From: CAZHNW01 sp942491575 | Lineage (GTDB): Bacteria > Spirochaetota > UBA4802 > UBA5550 | Length of the DNA: 64,000 nucleotides | Assembly (NCBI GenBank): GCA_942491575.1 | Contig: CALOBT010000025.1 | Span: forward strand, 1,736,001-1,800,000 | Reading direction: 5' to 3' | Shown: piece after piece, positions 48,243 to 57,053 of the stretch | Layout of the letters: each line of letters starts with the position of its first letter | Position numbering within the stretch: the first letter of the stretch is position 1 | Notes under the pieces: generated by a model | What the model was told of the DNA's origin: nothing | The model's database searches: none | The model's input: the letters and a program-made list of their open reading frames with translations, nothing else | Position numbers and translations under genes: made by a program

Positions 48243-48289
48243 ATCTCTTTGTGTTTATCAAATTTCTTAATACTAAAAAGGTCATGACA

Positions 48290-48600
48290 CATGAAAAAAA
48301 TACTAACCGATGATGGTGCATGGTGCTGGTTCCAGGATCCCCGGGCCGTTTATTGCGCAGGGAAATTTCGGCGAACCTGTGCCCAGTGGACCACCCACAG
48401 AGGATCACTGTAGATTGGTTAACATGATTATGATACCACCGAATTTCGCCACTTCTTCCTGAAAGAGAAATGGGACGTTGATGACTATAACGTGGGATCC
48501 ATCCTGGTTCTTCCTGACAAGCATTTCATGGTTTTCTATACGCGCCACAACAAGCGAGGTCTTTTCTGCCGTACTTCAAAATTTAGATATTCAGGTTGTT
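48290..48600 (+). pseudogene. 5' fragment of a BNR-repeat (BNR_4-like) gene, frameshifted and truncated
   Basis: From ATG 48290 the frame reads MKKILTDDGAWCWFQDPRAV, the conserved start of BNR_4-type proteins, then meets a stop. In another frame from about 48423 the sense continues as HDYDTTEFRHFF, LKEKWDVDDYNVGSILVLPD and MVFYTRHNKRGLFCRTSK. Homology stops at about 48590 where the IS110-associated non-coding segment begins. The gene was probably cut by the insertion. Confidence 0.6.
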
Positions 48601-48604
48601 ATAA

Positions 48605-48890
48605 TAAAAGCAACACACCTTAAACTGTGTTGCAAAAAATGGCTGATGGCTATATCCTGTTCTCAATTCCCGGGAACGATTGGGAGTGGGAGATGGCCTG
48701 CGCAATTTCTGTGGCGCAGAAGCGACCACGAACTTAGGTTTGGCCGGCCATCTCCCATTTTCGTACCAACAAAGAAGCACGTATCCATTAAATACGATGC
48801 TGAATAGTGGAACGAAACATCACAGTTAGTTTAAGGTACTCCCAAAGATTTCCCATGTCAAGGGAATAATCAAGAGTTAATAAGGGGGTG
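48605..48890 (+). ncRNA. candidate IS110 bridge-RNA region
   Basis: Three stem-loops precede the recombinase gene. Stem 1: GCAACACA/TGTGTTGC (48610-48617, 48626-48633). Stem 2: TGGGAGATGGCC/GGCCATCTCCCA (48687-48698, 48746-48757), a large loop with a nested TGCGC/GCGCA. Stem 3: CGTAT/ATACG extended by GCA/TGC with one bulge (48777-48800). IS110-group elements carry a bridge RNA of similar size here. Guide loops were not identified. Confidence 0.45.
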
Positions 48891-48894
48891 TATC

Positions 48895-50034
48895 ATGAAA
48901 GAATTGTTTCACGGCATTGACCTTCACAAGCGGTAGCCAACCATCAACGTCAGAGATGCTGATGGCAGGGAAATTCAATTTATTTCTCACTGTAAGGACT
49001 TCCAGAAATACATTAATGGACTAAATGAAAAAGATGCTGTTGTTCTTGAATCCATCAATAACGCCTTCTACTGGTCAGATCGAATAGAAAGACAGGGTGC
49101 CTCATGTATCATTGTCAATCCTCACAAGTTCAAGATTATTAAAGAATCCTGGAACAAAACAGACAAGCGTGATGCCGCCAACCTCTCCCTGGCTCTCTGG
49201 ATGGCAGAAATGCGTCATGAATTCAAACTTCCAACTGTGTATAAACCGTCTATCGAAATCAGAGAGTTAAGAAAACTTTTCTCCCAGTACCAGCTGATTA
49301 CAGAACAGGTCAGAAAATTTAAAAACAGTATCCAGGCAATATTTGTTGAAAACGGCATCGCTCTTGATAAAAAGCAGACTTATCAGATGTTTAAACAGTA
49401 TGGAGATGTTTCTCTTCTTGAAAAGATGGAGCTTACCGATGCTTCGAAGCAATGTATCCTGGCAAGCCTCTCTCTATTGTGGAACAATTTGAAACAAAAA
49501 GAAATCATGAAATTGTCGATTAGCCAAATGGGTTCTCTTTTTAAAAAAGAAGTAAAACTATGTATAAGCATTAAAGGTGTAACTCCCTTTCTTGCTATGG
49601 CATTTATTGCCGATGTTGGTGACATTACCCGTTTTAAAAATGTCAGAGGATTCAATGCCTACATGGGCCTTGTACCTACTGTCAAATCAAGCGGTGGAAA
49701 AACTCAGATGGGCCACATCACCAGGCAATCCAGAAAACTGGCCCGGACTCTGTTTACACAGCCGGTTTATCAAATAGCTAAATCTTCTGATATCATGTTT
49801 GAATTTTATAAAAATTTGAAAAAACGACGAAGTGCAGGAAGATCAAGAATTGCAGCCATACGAAAAATCTTCAACATTATGAGAAGAATGATTTTAACTG
49901 GTGAGGCTTACCGGGGCAGAGATAAAGTAAAGCATCAAAATAAAATTGCGGAATTTGAAAAAATAATTCAAAAAACCGCACAATTTTTGAATTTTATCAT
50001 AGTGGAATTTCCTCTTCCGCATACCGACACATGA
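48895..50034 (+). pseudogene. IS110-family DEDD transposase/recombinase interrupted by an amber codon
   Basis: From ATG 48895, behind an AGGGGG site, the frame reads MKELFHGIDLHKR, then TAG (48934-48936), then PTINVRDADGREI and on in the same frame to 50034, a total of 379 codons. RuvC-like DEDD residues remain: Asp in GIDLHKR, Glu in VVLESI and two Asp in TDKRDAA. The C-terminal Tnp_20-type part has FNAYMGLVPTVKSSGGK with the conserved Ser region. Only the stop separates it from a full-length enzyme; TGG to TAG is a likely cause. A shortened product from ATG 49201 would lack most of the catalytic domain. Confidence 0.85.
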
Positions 50035-50167
50035 GACAGAATAGTTTTCATCTAACCGGTATCATGTCACTGGAATGTTAAAATATTGACAATATCCTGC
50101 ATGTACATATCAACAGATACTCCAGGTCATCATGAAGGAATCTTACACAGTGAAAGCACATAAAGAG

Positions 50168-50194
50168 AAAAAGGGGCAGCCTTTGGGACTCCCC
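50168..50194 (-). terminator. intrinsic terminator of the decarboxylase operon
   Basis: On the minus strand GGGG...CCCC (50191-50194 with 50173-50176) is followed by a run of five T (50168-50172). It lies 26 bp beyond the stop of the ketopantoate reductase-like gene at 50220. Confidence 0.65.
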
Positions 50195-50219
50195 TCTTTC
50201 TAAGCACATTAAATCTTTA

Positions 50220-51266
50220 CTAAATTTTTTCCCGGACTCTCGCCCAGACTTCCGAAACATCAAGGGGTTTGAAGCCGGATTTACCAAAATTTTCTTTACA
50301 GAGTTCATAAATGGCATTGTTATAAGGAGCCTCAACGCCATTCTTTTTTGCAAGTTCAACAATGTAGCCTGTCAGTGATTCGATCTCAGAATCCGCCCCC
50401 CCCCTCAGGAGAATATCCTGGCTCATGCTGGACATGACCATCTTGGCAACATTCTTTTTAAACATCCCCCTGGTAATAAACTGCGGAAGAGTGGCCCCTG
50501 CCCTCAGTTTTGCCCAGGGAGGCATCCCACCGAGTTTACATTCTTTATAACCGGCGGCCTTTACGATCTTTACACCTTCATAAAGGGTATTGGGCAAGAG
50601 TTTCTGGAAAAGAGAAAAATCAGAGATTTCCTGAAAACCGTGACCGATCAGTGTAGTGAGAGAATTAGTAAGGTTGATTACAATTTTACTGTGCACGGCA
50701 TCCTGCAGGTGATCGGTTACGACAGTCTCGACACCCTGACTGAAATAGGCGGCGATCTTTTCCATGTCATCCATATCCCTGTTGTCTGGAGTACCAATAA
50801 TCAATGGCCCTTTTTTCTGGTAACCGATTTCAACAGGTTTATTCATCCACGCATTATAACTTACAATACAGTAGATTACCTTGCTGAAATACTCAGGAAG
50901 TATCTTCTGGTTCTCCGCACCATTAGCCATGGAGATAATTATAGGCTTGTCACCTGTGGCTGCCTTTATATTCTTTGAGACTGCCTCGAGACTGTAATTT
51001 TTAACTCCCAGAAGAATGATATCCGCATCAGCTGCATCTTTAATGTCTTCAACAACATTCACCTTAAAGTTGGTCTTTTCATCGGGAGAGTCATGGTGAT
51101 AAATAGTAACTCCCGTTTCTCTTAAGGATTTTGCCACCTCTCCCCGGTCAATAAAAACAATATTATCGTGATAAGGGAGCATCCAGGCACCGACGGTTCC
51201 ACCGATGGCACCGGTACCAAAAACTACTATTTTCATATCTTTTAACGGTTTGCTTAACATTTTCAT
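50220..51266 (-). CDS. ketopantoate reductase (ApbA/PanE)-family protein
   Basis: The 348-aa protein has an N-terminal Rossmann fold with VVFGTGAIGGTVGAWML near residues 13-30 and the helical ApbA C-terminal domain with NLTNSLTTLIG near 200. Family members reduce 2-oxoacids or related beta-keto compounds with NAD(P)H. It lies 9 bp after the acetoacetate decarboxylase-like gene, so a shared catabolic or detoxification step on a keto acid is likelier than pantothenate synthesis. An AAAGGAG site precedes the start at 51266; an ATG at 51236 is also possible. Confidence 0.8.
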   Translation of the reverse strand: MKMLSKPLKDMKIVVFGTGAIGGTVGAWMLPYHDNIVFIDRGEVAKSLRETGVTIYHHDSPDEKTNFKVNVVEDIKDAADADIILLGVKNYSLEAVSKNIKAATGDKPIIISMANGAENQKILPEYFSKVIYCIVSYNAWMNKPVEIGYQKKGPLIIGTPDNRDMDDMEKIAAYFSQGVETVVTDHLQDAVHSKIVINLTNSLTTLIGHGFQEISDFSLFQKLLPNTLYEGVKIVKAAGYKECKLGGMPPWAKLRAGATLPQFITRGMFKKNVAKMVMSSMSQDILLRGGADSEIESLTGYIVELAKKNGVEAPYNNAIYELCKENFGKSGFKPLDVSEVWARVREKI

Positions 51267-51275
51267 TTTCTCCTT

Positions 51276-52169
51276 TTAGAGATTTTTGCCCCATTTTGGC
51301 ATCTCTTTATCAGAGAGGTCAAAACAGCTGCTCATGCCTTCCGCATACCTGAACTGGAAGGGTTTTTTTTCTATCTGAAGCCTGTGCAGTTTCTCCGCAG
51401 AGGGTCCGTCACCCAGGGTTAACCATTCCCGGTCAGCGGTAATTTCTTTCTTGAATAGAATATCCATATTTTTTGTGACATTGAAAGTACTTTTAAAGGC
51501 AGTTTTACTTCTTACTATACTTCCTTTAAATTTTGAATAGAGATAACCTGTTTCGTCGAATTCTGCGAGGGCTCCGGTTTTTGGCACCTTCACTGTCAGG
51601 TATGGAGTTCCATCCTCTTCACAGGCAGTGGTTGTACAGATCTCTCCATCGGATTCAACACTGATCTCCCTGGTCACCTTTGGAAGGCCCCAGATGTTAT
51701 GCCCCCTAAGGGTATTTTCGTGGGAAGTTACAGGCATATCTGCAATATAGTATCCGAAGTGTTTGAATCCCTTGATAACCATGGGAAGCACTGAGGGATT
51801 CCAGCTGGCATTTACCATAACCGGTACAGCCACTGCTATTTCATTGTAGGGACGAACCCCCATGACCTGCTTATACTCGTAACAGCTGAAGGCAACAATT
51901 GCACGGTTTTTCGGCATTTTTACAGGAAGTACCTTACTCCCCAGATTCTCCTGGACCAGTTCCCTCGCACGATCGTAGGAGCAGAGACAGATTGACATGG
52001 CACATGTAACATCACCATAAAATGTCGGGAACCGGTAGTTTTTGCTTATCTCATCAGTCAACTGTATCGGTTCCGGAGCATGCCTCAAGGTAAGACGGTT
52101 AAAAAATTCATTTTTAAACTTATCATCATTCTCCAGCATATCCGCCGGAATTTCCCAGGTTGGTTTCAT
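51276..52169 (-). CDS. acetoacetate decarboxylase-family protein
   Basis: The 297-aa protein follows the ADC family: a central VPVMVNASWNP and the GHNIWGLPKVTREI segment, whose Lys lines up with the family's Schiff-base region. A long N-terminal part (NYRFPTFYGDVTCAMSI) is also typical of larger ADC-like proteins. It may decarboxylate or hydrate a beta-keto acid. An AGGAGG site precedes the start. Three TGACCG-type operators lie in the 120 bp upstream, so the TetR gene upstream almost certainly controls it. Confidence 0.8.
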   Translation of the reverse strand: MKPTWEIPADMLENDDKFKNEFFNRLTLRHAPEPIQLTDEISKNYRFPTFYGDVTCAMSICLCSYDRARELVQENLGSKVLPVKMPKNRAIVAFSCYEYKQVMGVRPYNEIAVAVPVMVNASWNPSVLPMVIKGFKHFGYYIADMPVTSHENTLRGHNIWGLPKVTREISVESDGEICTTTACEEDGTPYLTVKVPKTGALAEFDETGYLYSKFKGSIVRSKTAFKSTFNVTKNMDILFKKEITADREWLTLGDGPSAEKLHRLQIEKKPFQFRYAEGMSSCFDLSDKEMPKWGKNL

Positions 52170-52183
52170 TTTTCCTCCTCATG

Positions 52184-52200
52184 AATGACCGCCGGTCATT
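52184..52200. promoter_or_regulatory. TetR-type operator 1
   Basis: AATGACCG-C-CGGTCATT, 8-bp arms around a single base, 16 bp before the decarboxylase start and next to its ribosome site. Confidence 0.75.
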
Positions 52201-52213
52201 AAACATGAAAAAA

Positions 52214-52227
52214 AATGACCGATCACT
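52214..52227. promoter_or_regulatory. degenerate TetR-type operator 2
   Basis: AATGACCGATCACT keeps one intact half-site and an altered second half. It lies between operators 1 and 3. Confidence 0.4.
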
Positions 52228-52250
52228 AATCCTGCATAATTGATAATATG

Positions 52251-52281
52251 TGCATTTAATGACCGACGGTCATTAAATGCA
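52251..52281. promoter_or_regulatory. TetR-type operator 3, 31-bp perfect palindrome
   Basis: TGCATTTAATGACCG (52251-52265), one central base, then its perfect complement (52267-52281). The inner 17 bp match operator 1 at all but the central position. It lies between the TetR gene stop (52291) and the decarboxylase start, 80-110 bp upstream, consistent with control of the operon promoter. Confidence 0.8.
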
Positions 52282-52290
52282 AGAAAAAAA

Positions 52291-52866
52291 TTACTCTTCG
52301 CAATCAAAAAATCTCTTTAACAGGTCTTCAAGCATCACCTTTGCTTCATCCCTGCTTTCAATATTCCCCTCTACGGAAAACTTATAGCAGATCTCCAGGA
52401 TCATACCGATGATCATACGGCAGTATACCTCCAGCTGGGTAATGACAAATTCTTCACGGGCGTTAAAAAATCCCTGTATGAAGCGGGCAAAATCATTTAC
52501 TGTTTTGCGGGAAAAGGAATGACTGTTTTCTTCCCGCATATCTTTCCGCAGTTCTGCAAGGAAGAGACGATTCTGATCGAAAAATTCGATCAGGGGCAAC
52601 GAGAAATGCCGGATCTTTGGAAATTCGATGATTTTTGAAGCGATATCATCTATAAACTGCTTCCGGTACCGGTCAAAAACCTCTTCTATAAGATCATCTT
52701 TGTTCTTAAAATAGAGATAAAAGGTACCCTTTGCAATACCGGCCTCACGAACGATGTCATTTATTGAGGTATGTTGCACACCTTTTTCATTAAAGAGTTC
52801 AAGGGCATGTTTCTTGATCATCTGCCTGCTGATGGTACGTTCGTCTTTCCGGGTAACCGTGCTCAT
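52291..52866 (-). CDS. TetR-family regulator of the decarboxylase operon
   Basis: The 191-aa protein has a TetR helix-turn-helix (about residues 15-62: HTSINDIVREAGIAKGTFYL) and a helical effector domain. The ATG at 52866 gives a typical short N-terminus with GGAGA about 11 bp upstream; 52902 is a longer alternative. The TGACCG palindromes lie just beyond its stop and before the next gene of the same direction, so its likely targets are the decarboxylase and reductase genes. Confidence 0.88.
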   Translation of the reverse strand: MSTVTRKDERTISRQMIKKHALELFNEKGVQHTSINDIVREAGIAKGTFYLYFKNKDDLIEEVFDRYRKQFIDDIASKIIEFPKIRHFSLPLIEFFDQNRLFLAELRKDMREENSHSFSRKTVNDFARFIQGFFNAREEFVITQLEVYCRMIIGMILEICYKFSVEGNIESRDEAKVMLEDLLKRFFDCEE

Positions 52867-53057
52867 TATAGTATCATCTCCAATAATTCGAAAACCAGTC
52901 AATCCAGCATTGATATATAAGTCAACTAGATACTACTGCCTTGACAGCATAATTATTTATTAAAAAAAGCTATTTATTACACACACTCAATTGATAATAA
53001 TACTGAAAATGGCACAGAGCCGCTACCTGTTTAGTGATTATTCAAACAGTGAGGGCA

Positions 53058-53732
53058 CTACCCGTTTTTCTGCTCTTTAACTACCTTTTCAAGCCAGTCT
53101 ATCCATGGATCAAGTCCCTCACCCTTAAGTGCCGAGAGGGGGATAATATTCATTGGGGCATTTAGTTTTTTCACCCTGTCGGTAAGCCTGGACATGTCAA
53201 AATTTGAAACGGAAAGATAATCGATTTTACTGACAATGAGGACCTCAGAGACGGTAAACATCAGTGGGTACTTTAACGGCTTATCGTCACCTTCCGGAAC
53301 ACTGAGAATCATAATATTTTTCGTAGCACCGGTATCAAATTCCGCGGGACAAACCAGGTTTCCAACATTCTCTATAAAAATAATATCGAGTTCAGTATCA
53401 CCGAAGGCTGCAAGTCCCTTTTCAGTCATGGCGGCATCCAGATGGCAGAATCCCCCGGTCTGAAGCTGAACTGCCGGAACTCCGAGTGACTGGATTGCTT
53501 CTGCATCAACCATGGAATCAATATCGGCTTCAATAACACCAATCCGGTACTTATCCCTGAGCCTTTCAATAGTTGCCTTCAGAAATGTTGTTTTCCCTGA
53601 ACCGGGAGAGGACATGAGATTTATCAGCAGTGTCCCCTTCCTCTTCATGTCCAGGCGAATATCATCAGCGGCAGACTCATTATCCTGCATTATGTCTTCC
53701 TTTATCTGGATCAGCCTGATTTCATTGCTCAT
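53058..53732 (-). CDS. hypB: hydrogenase nickel-incorporation GTPase HypB
   Basis: The 224-aa protein has Walker A SSPGSGKTTF near 36-45, GVIEADIDS, the ENVGNLVCPAEFD segment and a VSKIDYLS G4-type motif. This is the HypB/UreG-type GTPase that inserts nickel into [NiFe] hydrogenase. No N-terminal His-rich nickel-storage tail is present. Its start overlaps hypA by 4 bp. No hydrogenase structural genes are in the window. Confidence 0.92.
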   Translation of the reverse strand: MSNEIRLIQIKEDIMQDNESAADDIRLDMKRKGTLLINLMSSPGSGKTTFLKATIERLRDKYRIGVIEADIDSMVDAEAIQSLGVPAVQLQTGGFCHLDAAMTEKGLAAFGDTELDIIFIENVGNLVCPAEFDTGATKNIMILSVPEGDDKPLKYPLMFTVSEVLIVSKIDYLSVSNFDMSRLTDRVKKLNAPMNIIPLSALKGEGLDPWIDWLEKVVKEQKNG

Positions 53733-54082
53733 ATTGCCTCCATCTCCTTTATAAAATAATCACTTCCGGCAATAAGCTGAAAGTTTTTCTCTTCCCCGCA
53801 GGCGGAACATGATACGCTTCCAAGTTTATCCTTCTCTATCTGAAATTCCCGGCTGCAGGAATTACAGCGCATCACCGCCGGAATCCTTTCTATTTCAAGC
53901 TTTGCCCCCTCCGCTATGGTATCTTTGGTGCAAAATTCGAAATACTTTTGCATCCATTCGTCAAGAAGATCCGTCAATTCTCCCACTATCAGACGTACCG
54001 TCATTACCTTTTTGACATTGTTCTGAGTGGCATGTTTTATAACGATATCACTTATTTTTTCAATTACCGGCAACTCGTGCAT
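53729..54082 (-). CDS. hypA: hydrogenase maturation nickel metallochaperone HypA
   Basis: The 117-aa protein begins MHELPVIEKI; the N-terminal MHE (His2) is the nickel site. A zinc site is formed by CNSC and CSAC in its C-terminal half. The ATG at 54082 behind GGGGAG gives this standard start; the frame opens further upstream to 54151 but would place MHE internally. It overlaps hypB by 4 bp (ATGA). Confidence 0.93.
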   Translation of the reverse strand: MHELPVIEKISDIVIKHATQNNVKKVMTVRLIVGELTDLLDEWMQKYFEFCTKDTIAEGAKLEIERIPAVMRCNSCSREFQIEKDKLGSVSCSACGEEKNFQLIAGSDYFIKEMEAI

Positions 54083-54255
54083 ATCTCCCCCTGAATTTTT
54101 CCGGTATTCCCGCTGCAAAATATTTAAACTTCCCTTTCCCGCCGGAATCACCGCTTCGGATGCTGCATGTATTACATGACAAAAACAAAAATGAATTGCA
54201 AGGATTTTTCCATACCGGCACTTTGTCCCTATGAAGTGAATTTCTGGAGGGGAAA

Positions 54256-54543
54256 ATGAGTATATTCGAAGCCGCCATGCTTCTCTGTTTCGGAGCCGCC
54301 TGGCCTTTTTCTATTTACCGGTCCTGGACATCAAAAACATCGGAAGGAAAAAGCGTAATCTTTCTGGTAATCCTGATGGCGGGATACCTGTCAGGGATCC
54401 TTCATAAAATAGTCTACCACTACGACTGGGTAATAGTTTTATACTGCCTCAATATAACAATGGTCGCGGTGGACACACTTCTCTATTTCCGAAACAGAAG
54501 AATAAAGAATATGCAGGAAGTTGAAGACTCCCGCTGCAGCTAG
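54256..54543 (+). CDS. small three-helix membrane protein, PQ-loop-like
   Basis: The 95-aa protein has three predicted helices (about 5-20, 33-50, 55-75) and a short charged C-terminus. The AAWPFSIYRSWTSKTSEGKS stretch resembles the PQ-loop/SemiSWEET repeat. GGAGGGG precedes the ATG. It is divergent from hypA. Transport function is possible but not demonstrated. Confidence 0.65.
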   Translation: MSIFEAAMLLCFGAAWPFSIYRSWTSKTSEGKSVIFLVILMAGYLSGILHKIVYHYDWVIVLYCLNITMVAVDTLLYFRNRRIKNMQEVEDSRCS

Positions 54544-54638
54544 TGCCCTCAACTATTGAATAAAAACTGACAGGAAGCGGTACTATGCCTTTTTCTGCCT
54601 AAATATCAATTACCATGCAAAACTGCGCCGTCACGACA

Positions 54639-55724
54639 TTAGTCCCTGAAAACAACATATCTGCTGCCGATAAAATTTATCACCATACCTCCAAGGATAC
54701 CTATAAAGGAAGCAAGCAGATACCAGTAGCCTACCCCGAAAAATGGAACATCCTCCACCAGGTATACGGAGATTAGCCAGTTCACAGAAAATCCTATTAG
54801 ACTGGTTACCAGGAATGCAACGTACTGCCATGCGAAACCCCTTTTCCGGCCATTGGGAAATGTAAACTTCCTGTTCAATAAAAAATTTGACGTCATGGCA
54901 AGGAGGACTCCCGCAACCCTGGCAATTCGAAAGGAGAGCCCCAACAGTTCCCTGGTACAAAAAACTGTCGTAAGGTCAATTATCATACCGGAGGAACCGA
55001 TTGCTGCAAAAAGAAGAAACTGGTAATATGCTTCATATTTAAATCGTATCAGCTTCAGCAAATGTCTGAGATAATTAACCTGTTCCTTCAGGGACAATTT
55101 ACTTTCTCCATGAAGTCTTTCCATGAACTTAATGGGTACCTCCACTACATTTTGCGGAGATGCCTTTACTATAACCTCGAGTCCGATTTTAAAACCAACC
55201 GGATCCAGTGGAGCTGCGTCATTAAGAATAGATGCCTTAAAGGCAAAAAAACCCGCCATGGGATCATTTACCCTTGTAAAGGGACGGGCGAGAAGTTTAG
55301 AAACCTGTGCATTCATTTTCCGAAAGAGGTTAAAGTGGTCAGCGTCACCACCGGGGACAAAACGGCTTCCGATTGAAAAATCGGCTTCACCGGAAAAAAC
55401 AGGGGCAGCCACCTCCGGTATTTTTTCAGGGGGATGACTCAGGTCAGCATCCATTACCATAAAAACTGAACCTTCTGCAATCTCAAAGCCTTTAATTACC
55501 GCCGAGGCCAGTCCCCTCTCCCCCTTCCTGATATGAATTTTTACAGGATATTCTGTCTTTAACTTATCCACCGCGGAATCGATGCCATCACCGGAGTCGT
55601 CATCGACAATGATCACTTCATAATCATATGATGACTTATCAAGTGCACCATGAATTCTTTCGCAGAGAGCAGGTATATTTAAAGCCTCTTTATATGTTGG
55701 GACAATTATTGAAAGCTTATCCAT
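54639..55724 (-). CDS. glycosyltransferase family 2 (DPM-like) fused to a GtrA membrane domain
   Basis: The 361-aa protein has a GT2 domain (1-230) with IVPTYKEALNIP, the DDDSGDG nucleotide-binding motif and VMDADLSHPPE. It is followed by a four-helix GtrA-type domain (about 235-355). DPM-like enzymes build polyprenyl-phosphate sugars, and GtrA domains flip them or serve as anchors. galE upstream may supply a UDP-sugar. The envelope glycan involved is unknown. Confidence 0.9.
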   Translation of the reverse strand: MDKLSIIVPTYKEALNIPALCERIHGALDKSSYDYEVIIVDDDSGDGIDSAVDKLKTEYPVKIHIRKGERGLASAVIKGFEIAEGSVFMVMDADLSHPPEKIPEVAAPVFSGEADFSIGSRFVPGGDADHFNLFRKMNAQVSKLLARPFTRVNDPMAGFFAFKASILNDAAPLDPVGFKIGLEVIVKASPQNVVEVPIKFMERLHGESKLSLKEQVNYLRHLLKLIRFKYEAYYQFLLFAAIGSSGMIIDLTTVFCTRELLGLSFRIARVAGVLLAMTSNFLLNRKFTFPNGRKRGFAWQYVAFLVTSLIGFSVNWLISVYLVEDVPFFGVGYWYLLASFIGILGGMVINFIGSRYVVFRD

Positions 55725-55944
55725 TTGAACTTTTTACTCCGTAATAAATAATAAAAATCTGTATTCCTGCAAATAGACCATTAACGCCGGGACCTTATTA
55801 CTGGATCCATCAGAGTTTTGAAGGGACAATCAACTTCTTCCTTTTTATATCAGGAAAAACAGAAAGGGAACGGTGGACTTTGTCTTCTTCTCCAATGACA
55901 GGCCTGCAGATAAAGATTTTGATACTCTTAATATTTTTTTAGAT

Positions 55945-55975
55945 ACTTAAAAAAAAACATTCAAATTATTTGAAT
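55945..55975 (-). terminator. intrinsic terminator of galE
   Basis: ATTCAAAT-t-ATTTGAAT (55959-55975) is followed on the minus strand by a run of T (A-run at 55949-55957 on the plus strand). It lies 15 bp beyond the galE stop. Confidence 0.8.
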
Positions 55976-55989
55976 CTACTCCGACATGC

Positions 55990-56961
55990 CTACAGATTTT
56001 TTTCCCAATCCCAGGCGGTACGGACAATGAATTCTATATCATCATACTGAGGCTCCCACTTTAATACCCTTTGAATCTTACTGTTATCCGCAACAAGTTC
56101 CGGGGGATCACCGGCCCTGCGACCTACTTCCTCAACCGTAAAATCAACTCCTGTAACATCTTTGGCTACATCAACAACTTCCCGGACAGAATAACCATGG
56201 CCATAACCGAGATTAAAAATATTGCTTTCCCCGCCATCAAGGAGGTATTTGAGGGCCTGAATGTGGGCCCCGGCAAGATCGTTGATATGAATATAATCCC
56301 TGATTCCCGTTCCATCCTTTGTTGGAAAATCCGTTCCTAGGATCTGAAGTTTTTCGACTTCTCCCTTCGCTGTCTTCAGAGCCCTGGTGATCAGGTGTGT
56401 GGCAGCTTTATATTTCTGTCCAAGTTCTCCTTCAGGATCTGCACCTGCTACATTAAAATACCGCAGGGCAACATAATTAAAATTTTCAGCCGCGGAGACA
56501 TCCTTTAAAATCTGTTCGACGAATCGCTTTGACATGCCATAGGGATTTATCGGTGACAGGGGTGTTGATTCCGTTACCGGCATCTCATCCGGTATACCAT
56601 AAACGGCTGCAGTTGATGAAAAAATAAATTTATTAATGTTATGATCAACCAGTGCCTCGAGGAGGGTTAATGTGCCTGAAGTATTGTTTCGGTAATACTT
56701 CAGTGGTTTCTCAACGGATTCTCCCACCTGTATAAAAGCAGCAAAATGTATAACTGCGTCAGGCTGATACTCTTTCAGCAGTTTATCGAGAACAACGCGG
56801 TCACCCATATCACCAACAACGAGGTCTGCACCCAGTACCGCTTCCCGATGTCCCGTTGAAAGATTATCCAGAACAACTACATCATAACCGGCTTTCCGCA
56901 ACAGTTTCACCACATGTGAACCAATGTACCCGGCTCCGCCGGTAACCAAAATTCTCGACAT
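55990..56961 (-). CDS. galE: UDP-glucose 4-epimerase
   Basis: The 323-aa protein has TGGAGYIGSHVV at residues 7-18, FSSTAAVYG near 121, and the catalytic YGMSK near 146-150. Length and motifs fit GalE, which interconverts UDP-glucose and UDP-galactose with tightly bound NAD. A terminator follows the gene. Confidence 0.93.
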   Translation of the reverse strand: MSRILVTGGAGYIGSHVVKLLRKAGYDVVVLDNLSTGHREAVLGADLVVGDMGDRVVLDKLLKEYQPDAVIHFAAFIQVGESVEKPLKYYRNNTSGTLTLLEALVDHNINKFIFSSTAAVYGIPDEMPVTESTPLSPINPYGMSKRFVEQILKDVSAAENFNYVALRYFNVAGADPEGELGQKYKAATHLITRALKTAKGEVEKLQILGTDFPTKDGTGIRDYIHINDLAGAHIQALKYLLDGGESNIFNLGYGHGYSVREVVDVAKDVTGVDFTVEEVGRRAGDPPELVADNSKIQRVLKWEPQYDDIEFIVRTAWDWEKNL

Positions 56962-57053
56962 TTTTATACTCCACTTGTATTTAGCTTTTATTATTTACTT
57001 CAGGTGGGGTGTACCCTGAAAGAGGAAATCAAGTCAAGAGAAAAAAGTAGTGC

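Larger units (their letters stand above)
48596..50040 (+). mobile_element. IS110-family insertion sequence (ends approximate)
   Basis: The element consists of about 295 bp of structured non-coding DNA followed by a DEDD transposase gene. Both outer boundaries are inferred from the end of BNR-like coding sense on the left and the transposase stop on the right. IS110 elements lack terminal inverted repeats, so the ends cannot be fixed by eye. The long upstream non-coding part matches the IS110 group, which places its bridge RNA before the recombinase gene. Confidence 0.7.

Noticed and set aside
53027..53049. CTGTTT/AAACAG palindrome as a regulator site or terminator
   Set aside because: Only 6-bp arms and no linked evidence; could be chance.
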